This document shows, piece by piece, positions 1 to 9,619 of a stretch of 64,000 nucleotides of DNA. Under the pieces are notes generated by a model that ran no database searches, had not been told where the DNA came from, and saw only the letters and a list, made by a program, of their open reading frames with translations. The DNA is taken from the NCBI GenBank assembly GCA_010015655.1, contig ML976675.1, forward strand, positions 538,311 through 602,310, written 5' to 3'. Position numbers and translations under genes: made by a program. Position 1 is the first letter of the stretch; the number at the start of each line of letters is the position of its first letter. This stretch comes from Bimuria novae-zelandiae CBS 107.79. Taxonomy: Eukaryota > Ascomycota > Dothideomycetes > Pleosporales > Didymosphaeriaceae.

Positions 1-194
1 GCAGGCTTTAGCGCGCTGCAGCCGCTGCAGAGAGACTAGGTATAACGCGCGAACGTGTGTAAAGCGTACTATAAATACTACTTAATTTATAATAGTAATT
101 ATATATAATTATTATATCGCGTTGTTGTGTTAAGTCACTATAAAGGCGATGAAAAGTTAGTGGGGTGACCACTCGCTTATACTGACAGCTCGCT
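1..194. other. left flank, probable Gypsy-1 remainder
   Basis: AT-rich DNA to the left of the Fot1-like element, after a GC-richer first 40 bases with two CTGCAG sites. No gene is visible. The Fot1-like element interrupts Gypsy-1, so this stretch should be the continuation of Gypsy-1 (its extreme 3' end and perhaps its LTR, read on the minus strand). That is inference: no second LTR copy was found to confirm it. Confidence 0.3.
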
Positions 195-215
195 TAACGT
201 GTCCGTGTACCCAAT

Positions 216-418
216 CTATCGCGTGCAATAATCGGTAGAAATCTTGGCGCCATCGCGAAATTCGCGCCCGCCCCCGCCAAACTCCCATACAAATCGTGAA
301 TTTGACTATGACGCGTTGATAACGGCCCACCATCCGTAGAATACTCGCCCGTAAGACTTGAAGCTGTATAAATACGTATATAGGGCTATACTGACGCTTT
401 TTTTTGGTGGAGTAGTCC
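216..418 (+). repeat. left ~200-bp terminal inverted repeat of the Tc1-like element
   Basis: Inverted copy of 3657-3855. The inner part holds TATATAGGGCTATACT (about 377-392), a possible TATA/initiator region, and the repeat stops just before the ATG of the accessory gene at 425. Confidence 0.9.
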
Positions 419-424
419 GACGAT

Positions 425-2203
425 ATGGCTGCTGATCGGCCACAGAGGGCGCGTAGGGCCCCTTTGAAGCTCACAGAGCAAGCTGCCGTCGCTGGGGTAC
501 CCGTACGGGGGCGTAAGACCCAGAAGCAGACTCCATTAACGACCCGTAAGCCTACTGGGGGGCGTTCAGCGGGTAATAAAGGATTAACGGCGCGCGTACA
601 GCGTAAGAAAGTCCGCTAGGTAGAGCAACTAACAACTAACTTATGCCTTAGCAAAAGCAGCTACAACAGCTCCTCTAGCGCACCCTACTCAAGTTACTAC
701 ACAAAGTACTCCAGAAGAGCAGCCAATCGTGCTACAGTCATCGCCGCCGCCGCTACTACCTCAGCAGCCATTACAGCAGCCTGAGGGCCTTAAGCCCGCC
801 GTCGACCCGCCCGCGTTGCCAGAGAGGCCTGTCACGCCTCGCGCGCTCCCTCCTACGCTCCATCGCTCAGCTAGCATATCGTCGCTGCCGCCACAGCCTG
901 AGTTTGACGTAGAGGTGGACTATAAGCTTATCGTTAACGGCAAGAGCGCCGTTCACCGCGCTCCAGAGCGACACGATCGCTTTATGTGGTGGCTCGATAA
1001 CGTTAAGAAAGTCGTAAACGAGATGCTAGAGCAGCCGGAGGCTCAACTGAATAGGCGCGATTATGAGATTAAGAGTCGTACAGTGGGCTTTCGAGCGGGT
1101 ATAAAGACACGAAAAGTCCTGATAACGCTGGCCAACTTCAGCCAGGTAGAGAAGATAAAGCTTCACAAAGCCATGGACTATCAGGTCTCTAAAACGCCTG
1201 GCGTTCGACTTATAGAGGTGAGCGTCGAGGTGCGAGTTAGGTCCAGGGCTCTTGAGAAAGCCTTCAAGCGTAACCAATCGTTCAACGAGCCATCGTCCGA
1301 TATAGGTAAAGCAGCGACGCCACTACCAGAGAGGAACTCGCGTCGTCAGCAACAGCTTCTTAACGAGGCGAGAGCTATACAGCGCGTTGATAGTTTAGCG
1401 TCGGCGCAGGACTAGGAGAGACATATCCACAAGCACTAGCTCTGTCGTAACAGTGAGTGTACAAACTTCGAAAATTGGTGCTGGGTAACGCCTAGCTTCG
1501 AACACTACGCTATTGCTGCTGCCGATTCGAAGTCTTGGGCGAACGCGATTGTTGCTGGCCAGGCAGAGCTCCTCGCGCCGCCAGTTACTCTTATAGACTA
1601 CTGGCGGAGCCCTGCTGGCGGTGGTAACCAGTTAAAGCGTCGGAGAGGCAAGAAGAAGCGTCGCGATGACTCTAATAGCGATAAGAGCGATAACGAGAAG
1701 GAGTTTTGGCGTAACCATCGACTCCGTGAGCGCAAGAGGGAGCAGCAGAGAGCTAAGGATGAGGCTCGCTGGCGCGACGAGAGGCATGAGTTACTCAAGC
1801 TCCAGCGCGATGGGGCCCAGCTGCAGTCAAACTTGGGCGTATTTGGCCAGCCAGCCATGCCAGTGGCTCCTCAGGTAGCCAATCCGCCATATCCTGTGGC
1901 TGCTGCTTATCCTCAGGGAGCTCCTCCGTTGCAGCTACAGCAGCTACAACAGTATTACTCGCCCTTGCCAAGTCAACGTCCGCGTACGCCGGGGAGCGCT
2001 CTCGCCATCCCAGTACCGAGTTCGAGCCCTGTAAGCGGCCAGGAAGACACAAGGGCAACCGTAAGGGACTTTTTCAACTGGCTAGTCGCCCAGCAGCCAG
2101 AGGAAGATCGCTACGATTATCAGCAGGCTCAAGAGGTAGCCATATCGGAGAAGTGGACTATTAAGGATCTCAAGGAGATGTCTAACGTTAGCGGAGAGCT
2201 CTA
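425..2203 (+). pseudogene. accessory gene of the Tc1-like element, unknown function, two exons, 3' end in gap
   Basis: The ATG at 425 follows the left TIR directly. Exon 1 (425-602) encodes a short basic segment rich in Arg, Lys and Thr. A 49-nt intron at 603-651 (donor GTAAGA, CTAAC branch sites, acceptor TTAG) joins it exactly in frame to exon 2 (652 onward). Exon 2 encodes a Pro/Gln-rich stretch, a conserved-looking region (around 'FDVEVDYKLIVNGKSAVH'), a Cys cluster near 1440-1490 (C-R-N-S-E-C then WCW), an RRRGKKKRRDD basic patch, an Arg/Glu-rich likely coiled coil, and another Pro/Gln-rich part before the gap. Two stops, TAG at 1413 and at 1437, look like RIP of CAG; otherwise the frame is open to 2203. 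I do not recognise the family. It could help transposition (DNA binding by the basic N terminus) or be a captured host gene. Confidence 0.65.
603..651 (+). other. 49-nt spliceosomal intron in the accessory gene
   Basis: Starts GTAAGA, contains CAACTAACAACTAAC and ends CCTTAG. Removing it joins reading frame 2 to frame 0 with no stop. Length and signals fit fungal introns; the splice itself is inferred. Confidence 0.65.
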
Positions 2204-2638
2204 NNNNNNNNNNNNNNNNNNNNNNNNNNNNNNNNNNNNNNNNNNNNNNNNNNNNNNNNNNNNNNNNNNNNNNNNNNNNNNNNNNNNNNNNNNNNNNNNN
2301 NNNNNNNNNNNNNNNNNNNNNNNNNNNNNNNNNNNNNNNNNNNNNNNNNNNNNNNNNNNNNNNNNNNNNNNNNNNNNNNNNNNNNNNNNNNNNNNNNNNN
2401 NNNNNNNNNNNNNNNNNNNNNNNNNNNNNNNNNNNNNNNNNNNNNNNNNNNNNNNNNNNNNNNNNNNNNNNNNNNNNNNNNNNNNNNNNNNNNNNNNNNN
2501 NNNNNNNNNNNNNNNNNNNNNNNNNNNNNNNNNNNNNNNNNNNNNNNNNNNNNNNNNNNNNNNNNNNNNNNNNNNNNNNNNNNNNNNNNNNNNNNNNNNN
2601 NNNNNNNNNNNNNNNNNNNNNNNNNNNNNNNNNNNNNN
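2204..2638. other. assembly gap (435 N)
   Basis: Run of unknown bases that hides the 3' ends of both convergent genes of the Tc1-like element. Nothing can be said about its content. Confidence 1.
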
Positions 2639-3655
2639 GCAGCGACTTTCGCGGATAGAGCCCCTTAGGAAGTCGCCAAAGTTGTCAAACCGCCATCGTA
2701 CATGGCAGTAGTTACGGCGGATCCAAGCCTTCAAGACGCCAAAGGTGAGCTCAATTAGATTAAAATCTGGCGAATACGGCGGCAGGAACCTGACAATATA
2801 GCCAGCTTCTTCAATCACCCTTACTACCTCCCAGTTCGTATGAATCGAGACATTATCGAGTACTATAACCATTGGCTTCTGGCCGTACGCCGACCGGAGC
2901 GTTAGTAAGAGCGAGTCGCGGATCCAATCGAGAAAGTCTTCGTGGCTGTAATAGCCCTCCTTTACGCCAGTACAGGGCAGGTAACCGTTAATAGTGTACG
3001 CTGGAAGAATTGCCCAGGTTTTGCCACGCCGTACGTCCTGGAAGTATCGATTTGTGAAGCCTATTGGGGCGTAGGCCTTATGTCGCCAGCCAGTCTTCTC
3101 GTTGAAGATTGACTCGTCGAGAAACACCAAATCAGCAGCAACAAATTGTCTCATACACCTGCGATAGGCCTCCCGGAGCTCCTCGTTGCGCAATATAGAT
3201 ATGGGTCGCAGGGCGCGCTCGCTCCACCCACGGTCCTTAATCAGCCGACTAATCGTTGATCGGTGTACTCGAACGCCTCTCTCCATCCACAGCCAATATA
3301 CAATCTCGTCCTGATACATCCAGCCGCTCTGGAAAAGCTCATCGTACAGCGCTTGCTCATCGTCGGGTGATAGTTTACGCGGGCGACCGAGTACTACGCC
3401 AGGTTTGCTAGGCTTGCGGGTGCTCCCATATAGCTTCAAGTTCTGCTCAATTTTGTACACCTCCGACAGCGACACATCCACCGTATCAGCAATATCGGCA
3501 TGATGCCAACCGAGTAGTAAAAAGCGATAAATATCAAGTCAACGACGTGGATCAAGGCCACGGCTCTTCGTTATAAGCTGTTAAGGCAATGCTGGCGGGC
3601 GACGCGCTTGTGCGGGCGTAAGGGGACAACTACTAACGCCATGGGCTTGAAACAT
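2639..3655 (-). pseudogene. Tc1/mariner (DD34E) transposase, C terminus in gap
   Basis: Cut-and-paste DDE transposase. From the likely ATG at 3655 come a helix-turn-helix region (around 'HHADIADTVDVSLSEVYKIE'), a GRPRKLSPDD GRPR-like hook, a second HTH ('VHRSTISRLIKDRGWSERAL'), then the catalytic core: VFLDES (first Asp), VIVLDNVSIHTN (second Asp) and PPYSPDFNLIEL (Glu). There are 34 residues between the second Asp and the Glu, which defines the Tc1 DD34E group. Two stop codons (TAA, TGA) near the N terminus, upstream of an open frame from 3481, probably arose by RIP or mark a downstream start. The right TIR ends immediately before the ATG. The residues after 'FDNFGDFLRGSIRESRC' are lost in the gap, so the rest could still be intact. 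Confidence 0.85.
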
Positions 3656-3656
3656 G

Positions 3657-3855
3657 GACTTCTCCACCAAAAAAAGCGTTAGTATAGCCCTATACACGTA
3701 TTTGCACAGCTTCAAGTCTTACGAGCGAGTATTCTACGGATAGTGGGCCGTTATCAACGCGTCATAGTCAAATTCACGATTTGTATGGGAGTTTGGCGGG
3801 GGCGCGCGAATTTCGCGATGGCGCCAAGATTTCTACCGATTATTGCACGCGATAG
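3657..3855 (-). repeat. right ~200-bp terminal inverted repeat of the Tc1-like element
   Basis: Inverted match to 216-418 with a few substitutions and one 2-base length difference. Read on the minus strand it ends GGTGGAGAAGTCC right against the transposase ATG. Confidence 0.9.
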
Positions 3856-3990
3856 ATGCACGGATTCAGCCAATGCACGCCGAACACTATAAACGCTCTA
3901 TTAGAAATAAAGCTATAGAACCACCCACAAACAATATTATTATAAGATTTTCTACTAGGATAGTAAATCGATAGCTGCGATTCATTTGCA

Positions 3991-5850
3991 CTATTTAAAT
4001 CTATCTGGAAGCTTGACGTCGCGGCCGCTCCGTGTAGATTTGGTTAGGGTAGCAGATGCGCCCTTTAAGGCCTCCCTAACATCCGTAGTATTAATAACAC
4101 GTTTCTGACGCTTTCTACTCTGTGGAGATGGCTAAGAAGCTTTTCTCTTACTCCTTTGGGATAGTTGTAGAGCCTTTTTAGCGTTATTGGCAGACTTCTG
4201 GGCAGTGCGCTGAGCTGCCTTTTTAGCTCTCTCCTTCTCCTTTACCTTCTTCGCTGCCTCTCTCGCTGCACGCTTTTCTTGCTAGATTTTCTCCTTGTAT
4301 AGCTTAGCTACCTTCTTTAGCTCTGCTATCTTTGCTTTTTAAAGCTGCTGCTACTTATCCTTTTACTCCTTAATTAATTAATAATAACGTGCCTCCCTTA
4401 CTTTCCTTAGTAATTATAAGATAGCCCTACTATAATACTCTTAGCGCTGTTAAAGGTCTAGAGCTTTACTCTTCTTATTACGCTTCTTCTTAATAGATAG
4501 CGCCTACCTAAGCCCATCGTTGTTATGCTTAAGCAGCTTATTTTTAACAGATAAGTAGTAGAGTGATTAATAAAGCTTCTATGTATCCTTACTACTTTGA
4601 TTACTTACTGCAGAGCGTATAAGCCTATCTATTTTTCTCTAGTCATGATTGCTAAGCCCTGATGAGGAGCTATTGCCTGATTCTTGATCCTGGGTGAACC
4701 TATTAAGGATAGGGTCAGGATTAGGTGGCGATATACCTGTGGCTCTAAAAGAGCTGAGGATAGTTGATTCCTTAAAAGAGGCCTTCCACGTATTCTAGAA
4801 TAGGGGAAAGAAGTCGCCTTTAGTGATAAAAGCTAGGCCCTGGCTTCTATAAAGGTATCTTAATAGCTTTGCTAAGTAGGCTGTTGATAGAGGCTTAAAT
4901 ATCGCAACATTAAGTGGCTAAAGTGTATAAGTTAAATAAGGAGGCAGGACAGTAAGCAGGATTCTATTCTAATTATAGTAGTTAATAAAGTCTATAGTAA
5001 CATAAGATCCGTGGCCGTTTATAATTAAAAGTTAATATAATCGTCGAGCCTTCTCTTTTATACAGCGATTAAACACTTGCTTAAGCTAGGCAAGCCCGAT
5101 ATCGTTGTTCGTCCAGCTAGAGGATGATAAGGTAATAAAGACTTTATAATATCCTGCCTTGATATCCTCTACCTAGCTTAATTAGATGTCCTTGTTGGCA
5201 GCCTCATAGATAAGGCTTGGCGGCAAAGCTGATCCATCAGCGCAAATACATGCTAGGAGCGTGATCCACGCGCGATTGCCATCCTGGAGTGATGCCCTAA
5301 CCTCCTTCTTCTCCCACATTCGTCTGCTGAATATCCTCTTTGTTCTACCAACGATACCGATCAGGACACCTTTTTCATCTATATTGTAGATATGACGAGG
5401 ATCTATACGATATTAATTAATCTTGCTGTGTACAAGATTAAAATAGAGGCGATATTTATCCACTAAATTAGCTTTGTGGCGATTGCTGTCCATGCCGACG
5501 GTCTATTGCGAGATAAGATGAATGCTGTGTTAGTTGATAAAGCGGGTAACCCAGCTCTCGCTGACTGGCTCCTTTGCTATTGTCGAGGCAAAATTCTGTA
5601 TCATCTCTCTAGTAGGAGGTATATGTCTCTCTGTGAGCCTTTTAATATATCGTACAGGCTCCTGCTCTTGCTGTGGGTTGAGCTTTCGCTGATTAATTGT
5701 GTTGGCTGCACGCGTCGCGGTAACACCTCGGTGCCTTCGTGAGAGTGTAGATCGATTAACACCATATCTAGTAGCAATTTCTGTATATGAAAAATCTTCT
5801 CCTGGTTCTCGCGATTCGATCTCATCTATCGCAGCTTGAATTGGATCCAT
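3991..5850 (-). pseudogene. Fot1/pogo-family transposase, RIP-inactivated
   Basis: Full-length frame of about 620 codons with many TAG/TAA. The ATG at 5850 opens a Psq-type HTH ('MDPIQAAIDEIESREP', 'IATRYGVNRSTLSRRHRG'), followed by a CENP-B-like HTH ('LTERHIPPTREMIQNFA', 'SWVTRFIN') and the DDE domain beginning at HIYNIDEKGVLIGIVGRT, where the Asp of the NIDEKG motif is catalytic. A stop in 'SQ*TVGMD' replaces the family Trp (TGG to TAG). The C terminus is Lys/Arg-rich and ends with the family-like TRSGRDVKLPDRF just before TAG at 3991-3993. The gene is not functional as read. Further in-frame ATGs lie upstream (for example 5913), but 5850 gives the standard N terminus. Confidence 0.85.
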
Positions 5851-5984
5851 ATTGGTGGAGTTATCGCGTGTTGAAAGTAGGGAGTTTTGACGCGTCGGAT
5901 GTTCGGCGTGCATTGGCTGAATCCGTGCATTGGGTGCACGGACACGTTATAAACTATGTTAGCTTTATAAACTATTTCTATTAA

Positions 5985-8900
5985 ATCTTTACCTTAGTGT
6001 TTTAAAAATTCTTAACTAGCTCTATAGTAGGTAAGTAGTAACCTTTCTATTTTACTTTATACTACTACTATAATCCTCGTCCGCGTTATTAGTATACTTT
6101 TACTAGTATATCTTTAACTTCTTATATATTAGCGCCGTTAGTATCTACCTAAATTAGTAGTAGCTAATTACTAGCATTTATTTAGCTTAGTAGGGGATTT
6201 AATAATACTAGTTATAATTAGTTAATATAAAAAGCGTTGTAAGGTCCGGGAGGTGTATTAAAATAGACTAAGTATAAGTTAATTACTTTAATAACTATAT
6301 ATTTTATACTTCTTTAGTTAAGCTTTTTTAACTTTTAACTAGTAGCAAACTACTTATCTAACTTTAGCTATACCTTATTATTAACGCGAAGCTGTAAAGC
6401 TTCTTGGAGATGTCTATTTACCTAACGTTCCTGTCCTTGTTGTGCCTGCGCCATTGATGCTTGGGCCAATTCTACGAGATGTCGTAGATTTGTGGCGATA
6501 GACTCAGCTTTCTCACGATCAGATCTCTTATGTACAGTGTACCTCCTGCGATCAGCATTCGCGGGTATTTCTAACCGTAACGGATCAATGTTGTACCCAT
6601 GCTGCAGAAAGAAAGGAGACACTTTCGTCGTTATTACATCTCGTCCTTTAATCGCAATCTGCGTAAGTGGGCAGAGAGATGCCCAGTTATTTTGAGCCTA
6701 GCTAACGAAAGTTTTCATGTACGTCTCCCACGTACTGTTTATCCGTTCTGTTGCTCCGTCTGTTTAAGGGTGGAACGCTATAGAGAGTTGTTAGTTAATC
6801 TATAGCACTTTATAAAGCCTTGCCTAGAATATGCTAATAAATTAGCTCCCTTAATTTAACGTAATTACGTTAGGAATCTAATAGTAAGTAATAATATACG
6901 TAATAAATGCTTATACTACTATCTCTATTTCTAGGTTTACTAGTAGTGTAAACACGATATCTTTGCTTAAGTAGTTAATAATAACAATAAAGTTTATATT
7001 ACCCTAGCTTTCTAGTAAGCCCCTTTAATAAAGTTTATTAAGATCTCCTTTTAGATTTGCTCAGGCACTAGTAAAGGTTTTAAAAGGCCTTATAGACTAT
7101 CTTTTTATAGTTTTATTCTTCCGCATGTATCGCAGTTCCGTATATATTATTGAATATTATTAGATATTTCTAGCTAAAGAAGTCTCTCGCAATTATTTTA
7201 TAAGTAATCTCTTTATTAAGATATCTAGTAGCTACAGAACAGTGTATCTGCTCGATTACAGACGTTTATAAGGGTTTATAGTTTAGTACCTATTTTTAAT
7301 CGCGAAAGTAGAGCACCTAGTTTTAAATAATATATTTTATAATTAAGTATTTAATCTAAAGTATAGTAAGGAATTTTTATTATTAGATTTTTATTATTTA
7401 GCGTGCTTCTTAATAGACTTAGTTATTTTTAAGTAACTCTATTTAAGAGTTCTTATTATTATGCTAGTTTTATACGTTTTCCTAATTATTTTTCTAAAAT
7501 ATAGTAGGTAGAGTATAGGTTTTTATAATTATAGTTATAATATCTGCCTCTTTATCTTCTTCTTTATAGTGTAATGTAGTAGGCTTAAGGACTCAGATAA
7601 GCCTCTTTTATAACTAGTTATCGTTCGCGTCTATAGGTAGAGCCTTCTCTCTTCGTAATAATGCGTCTGCTCGAATATTTTGCTTACCGGGCCTATAGAG
7701 AATTTCCATGTTGTATTTGCCTAGGATAAGCGACTAGCGAACCTGTCTCTTATTTAATATTTATAGCTTTATAAAGTACTCTAAGTTCTTGTAGTTAGTA
7801 AGTACCTTAAACCTTTTTACTAATTAATATTTAGTATTCTATTCTTTAAGCCTTCTAATAACTACTAGTAGTTCTTTATTATAAATTTTATAATTATATT
7901 TAGCTAGCGTATTCTTTATTAAAAAATAGGTATAAGAACGTAGGATTCCGCTCTTATTATATTAAAATAGTACTCTAATAGTAACGTAACTAAATAAGTT
8001 ACATTTTATAACCATATCGCGGTCAACTTAAAACTAGGCTAATACTAGTTTAAATATAAAGACTTCCTTTAGCGTATTAAAAGCCTTCTATTCTTTAGTT
8101 ATTTATCTAAAGGTAACGTTACCTGTAAGTCTTATGAAGGGAGCAGCAATTTAGCTAAAATTTTAAATAAATTACTTATAAAAGTTAATAAAGCCTAAGA
8201 AGGTTTATACGTCCTTAATAGTCCTTAGTACTTCTTAATCCTTAATTATTTTAATTTTTTTTAGGTCTATACGCGAGCCCTTTCTAGCTTTAATAATAAA
8301 GCTTAAATACTTTATAGTCTTAACTTTAAACTTATACTTTTTAATATTAAGGTATAACCTAGCTTCTTTTAGTCGTATAAGTACTTTATTAACCTATTTA
8401 TAGTATTATTAAAGGGAACCGTTCGTGTAGATAAGAACGTTATTAAGATATACTATATAAAAGTTATCTAAGTATTTATAAAATATTTAATTAATATATT
8501 ATTAAAAAGTGCTAAAAGAGTTTGCTATCCTAAATAAAGTAACTAACTATTTAAATAATCCAAAGTGCGTATAAAAGGCTATAAGCTACTTATCTTCTTC
8601 TTAAATTTAAATTTTATAAAATATAGTAATAACGTCTAACTTTGTAAACTACCTTGCCTTTATAACGTTATTTAATATCTCTTAAATTAGTAGTAAAGGA
8701 TACCAACCCTTCTTCGTAAAAGTATTTAATACTTAGTAATTAACGTAAAGTTATAGGCCTCCTCCTAGCTTCTTTATAAAAAGAATTAGCGACGTAGCAG
8801 GCAAGTTACTTACTTATATAAAACCCTTATTAAGTAGAAATACAAGGTCCATTTATAGTACTAAAAGCTCTCCTTTTAATAAATTATATAAAAGTTCTTA

Positions 8901-9254
8901 AGGGGCCTTAGGGTTCTTCCCTTTCTTCTCTTTTAGCTTAATTACGTAGTTAATTTTAGGTTAATAGGGTAGTAATTTACTTACTTTTTTAAAATTAAAA
9001 AGTGTTGCGTGCTTTCTCTACTACTTAAAAACTAAAGATAAGACGTTAAACTTTAGCTTAGGCGCTAATACCTTATTAATATTTACTAATAAGGTAGTAA
9101 ATATTTTTATAGCTTTTTTAGGATTCTTCTTTTTACTTTAAGCTATTTTTATTAATTACTAGAACTCTATAGCGCTAATCTTTTAAATTTTTAATAAGTA
9201 AGCCTTATCTTCTTAGCTACGGATTCTAATACCTAGGGCGTATAGATATATTAA
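5985..9254 (-). pseudogene. Gypsy-1 pol: reverse transcriptase, RNase H, integrase (degenerate)
   Basis: Read on the minus strand from 9254: the protease/RT linker ('LYALGIRIRS', 'ISAIEF'), RT with the catalytic box reading YLNNVLIY near 8450 (family YLDDVLIY; both Asp changed to Asn, the expected RIP change), then the RNase H-integrase spacer 'YRPGKQNIRADALLRRE' near 7660. The integrase end is 'MSPFFLQHGYNIDPLRLEIP' with 'RSDREKAESIATNLRHLVEL' (6622-6422), which is open, and the downstream 'TPPGPYNAFYIN' region near 6230. Many TAG/TAA stops interrupt the rest. Loss of both RT Asp residues makes it catalytically dead. The frame runs straight into the Fot1-like insertion at 5948. Confidence 0.8.
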
Positions 9255-9507
9255 TGTCGGTTCACAGGTAGCAAGGAATAAACAAGTAACTCTCTGTCTT
9301 TGGTATCTGGTGTCTGTCTTGTCTTGTGTGTGTGCTATAATAGTTCTATATACCTTCCTTCCAGTTCTTGTGGATGTGATAGAGTACCAGGTGGTATAGA
9401 GGCAAAGGGGTTTCGGTATAGTATCAGGTTAACTAGAAGTGAGGGGGTACAGGGGTATGATAGGGTTACACAGTTCCCTTAGTGCGGAAGGCGAGGCTGT
9501 GCAGACA
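9255..9507 (-). repeat. Copia E 3' LTR
   Basis: 253 bp, TG...CA ends. Closely matches the split partner at 15194-15226 plus 20529-20747, differing by a few C/T and A/G changes. Confidence 0.9.
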
Positions 9508-9619
9508 CTGGCAGCTTTTCTTTTATAGTAAAAACAAGTGTGGATCAGGTGTACACTCGCTGGAGAGGCTATTTGCGAAAGTCAGAAAGTAATAACTATA
9601 GTAGTTATTATAATTATTA

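Larger units (their letters stand above)
216..3855. mobile_element. Tc1/mariner-like transposon with ~200-bp TIRs and two convergent genes
   Basis: Both ends start CTATCGCGTGCAATAATCGG, and the inverted repeats continue for about 200 bp (216-418 and 3657-3855) with only scattered differences. Inside are a minus-strand DD34E transposase gene and a plus-strand accessory gene running toward each other, with the 435-base gap between their 3' ends. The flanks are AT (214-215 and 3856-3857), not the TA typical of the superfamily. It lies within the left TIR of the Fot1-like element. RIP damage is light compared with its surroundings. Confidence 0.85.
197..5947 (-). mobile_element. Fot1/pogo-like DNA transposon, interrupted by a Tc1-like element
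   Basis: The right end (read inward) begins ACGTGTCCGTGCACCCAAT followed by GCACGGATTC; the left end at 197-215 carries ACGTGTCCGTGTACCCAAT. TA dinucleotides flank both ends (195-196 and 5948-5949), the expected pogo/Tc1 target duplication. The left inverted repeat is split after base 215 by the element at 216-3855 and resumes at 3858 (GCACGGATTCAGCC). Without that insertion the element is about 2.1 kb, normal for Fot1. It sits inside the C-terminal coding part of Gypsy-1. Confidence 0.85.

Noticed and set aside
157..474. 105-codon minus-strand ORF at the left edge
   Set aside because: It is the reverse reading of the Tc1-like TIR and overlaps the accessory gene start; the same reading exists in the right TIR.
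197..5947. Composite transposon formed by a Tc1-like and a Fot1-like element that share terminal sequence
   Set aside because: The shared 19 bp are better explained as the split left TIR of the Fot1-like element with the Tc1-like element inserted in it.
9300..9482. ORF in the Copia E LTR, repeated at 20445-20723
   Set aside because: Both lie in LTR sequence; the second crosses the Copia A/Copia E junction. No coding signal.
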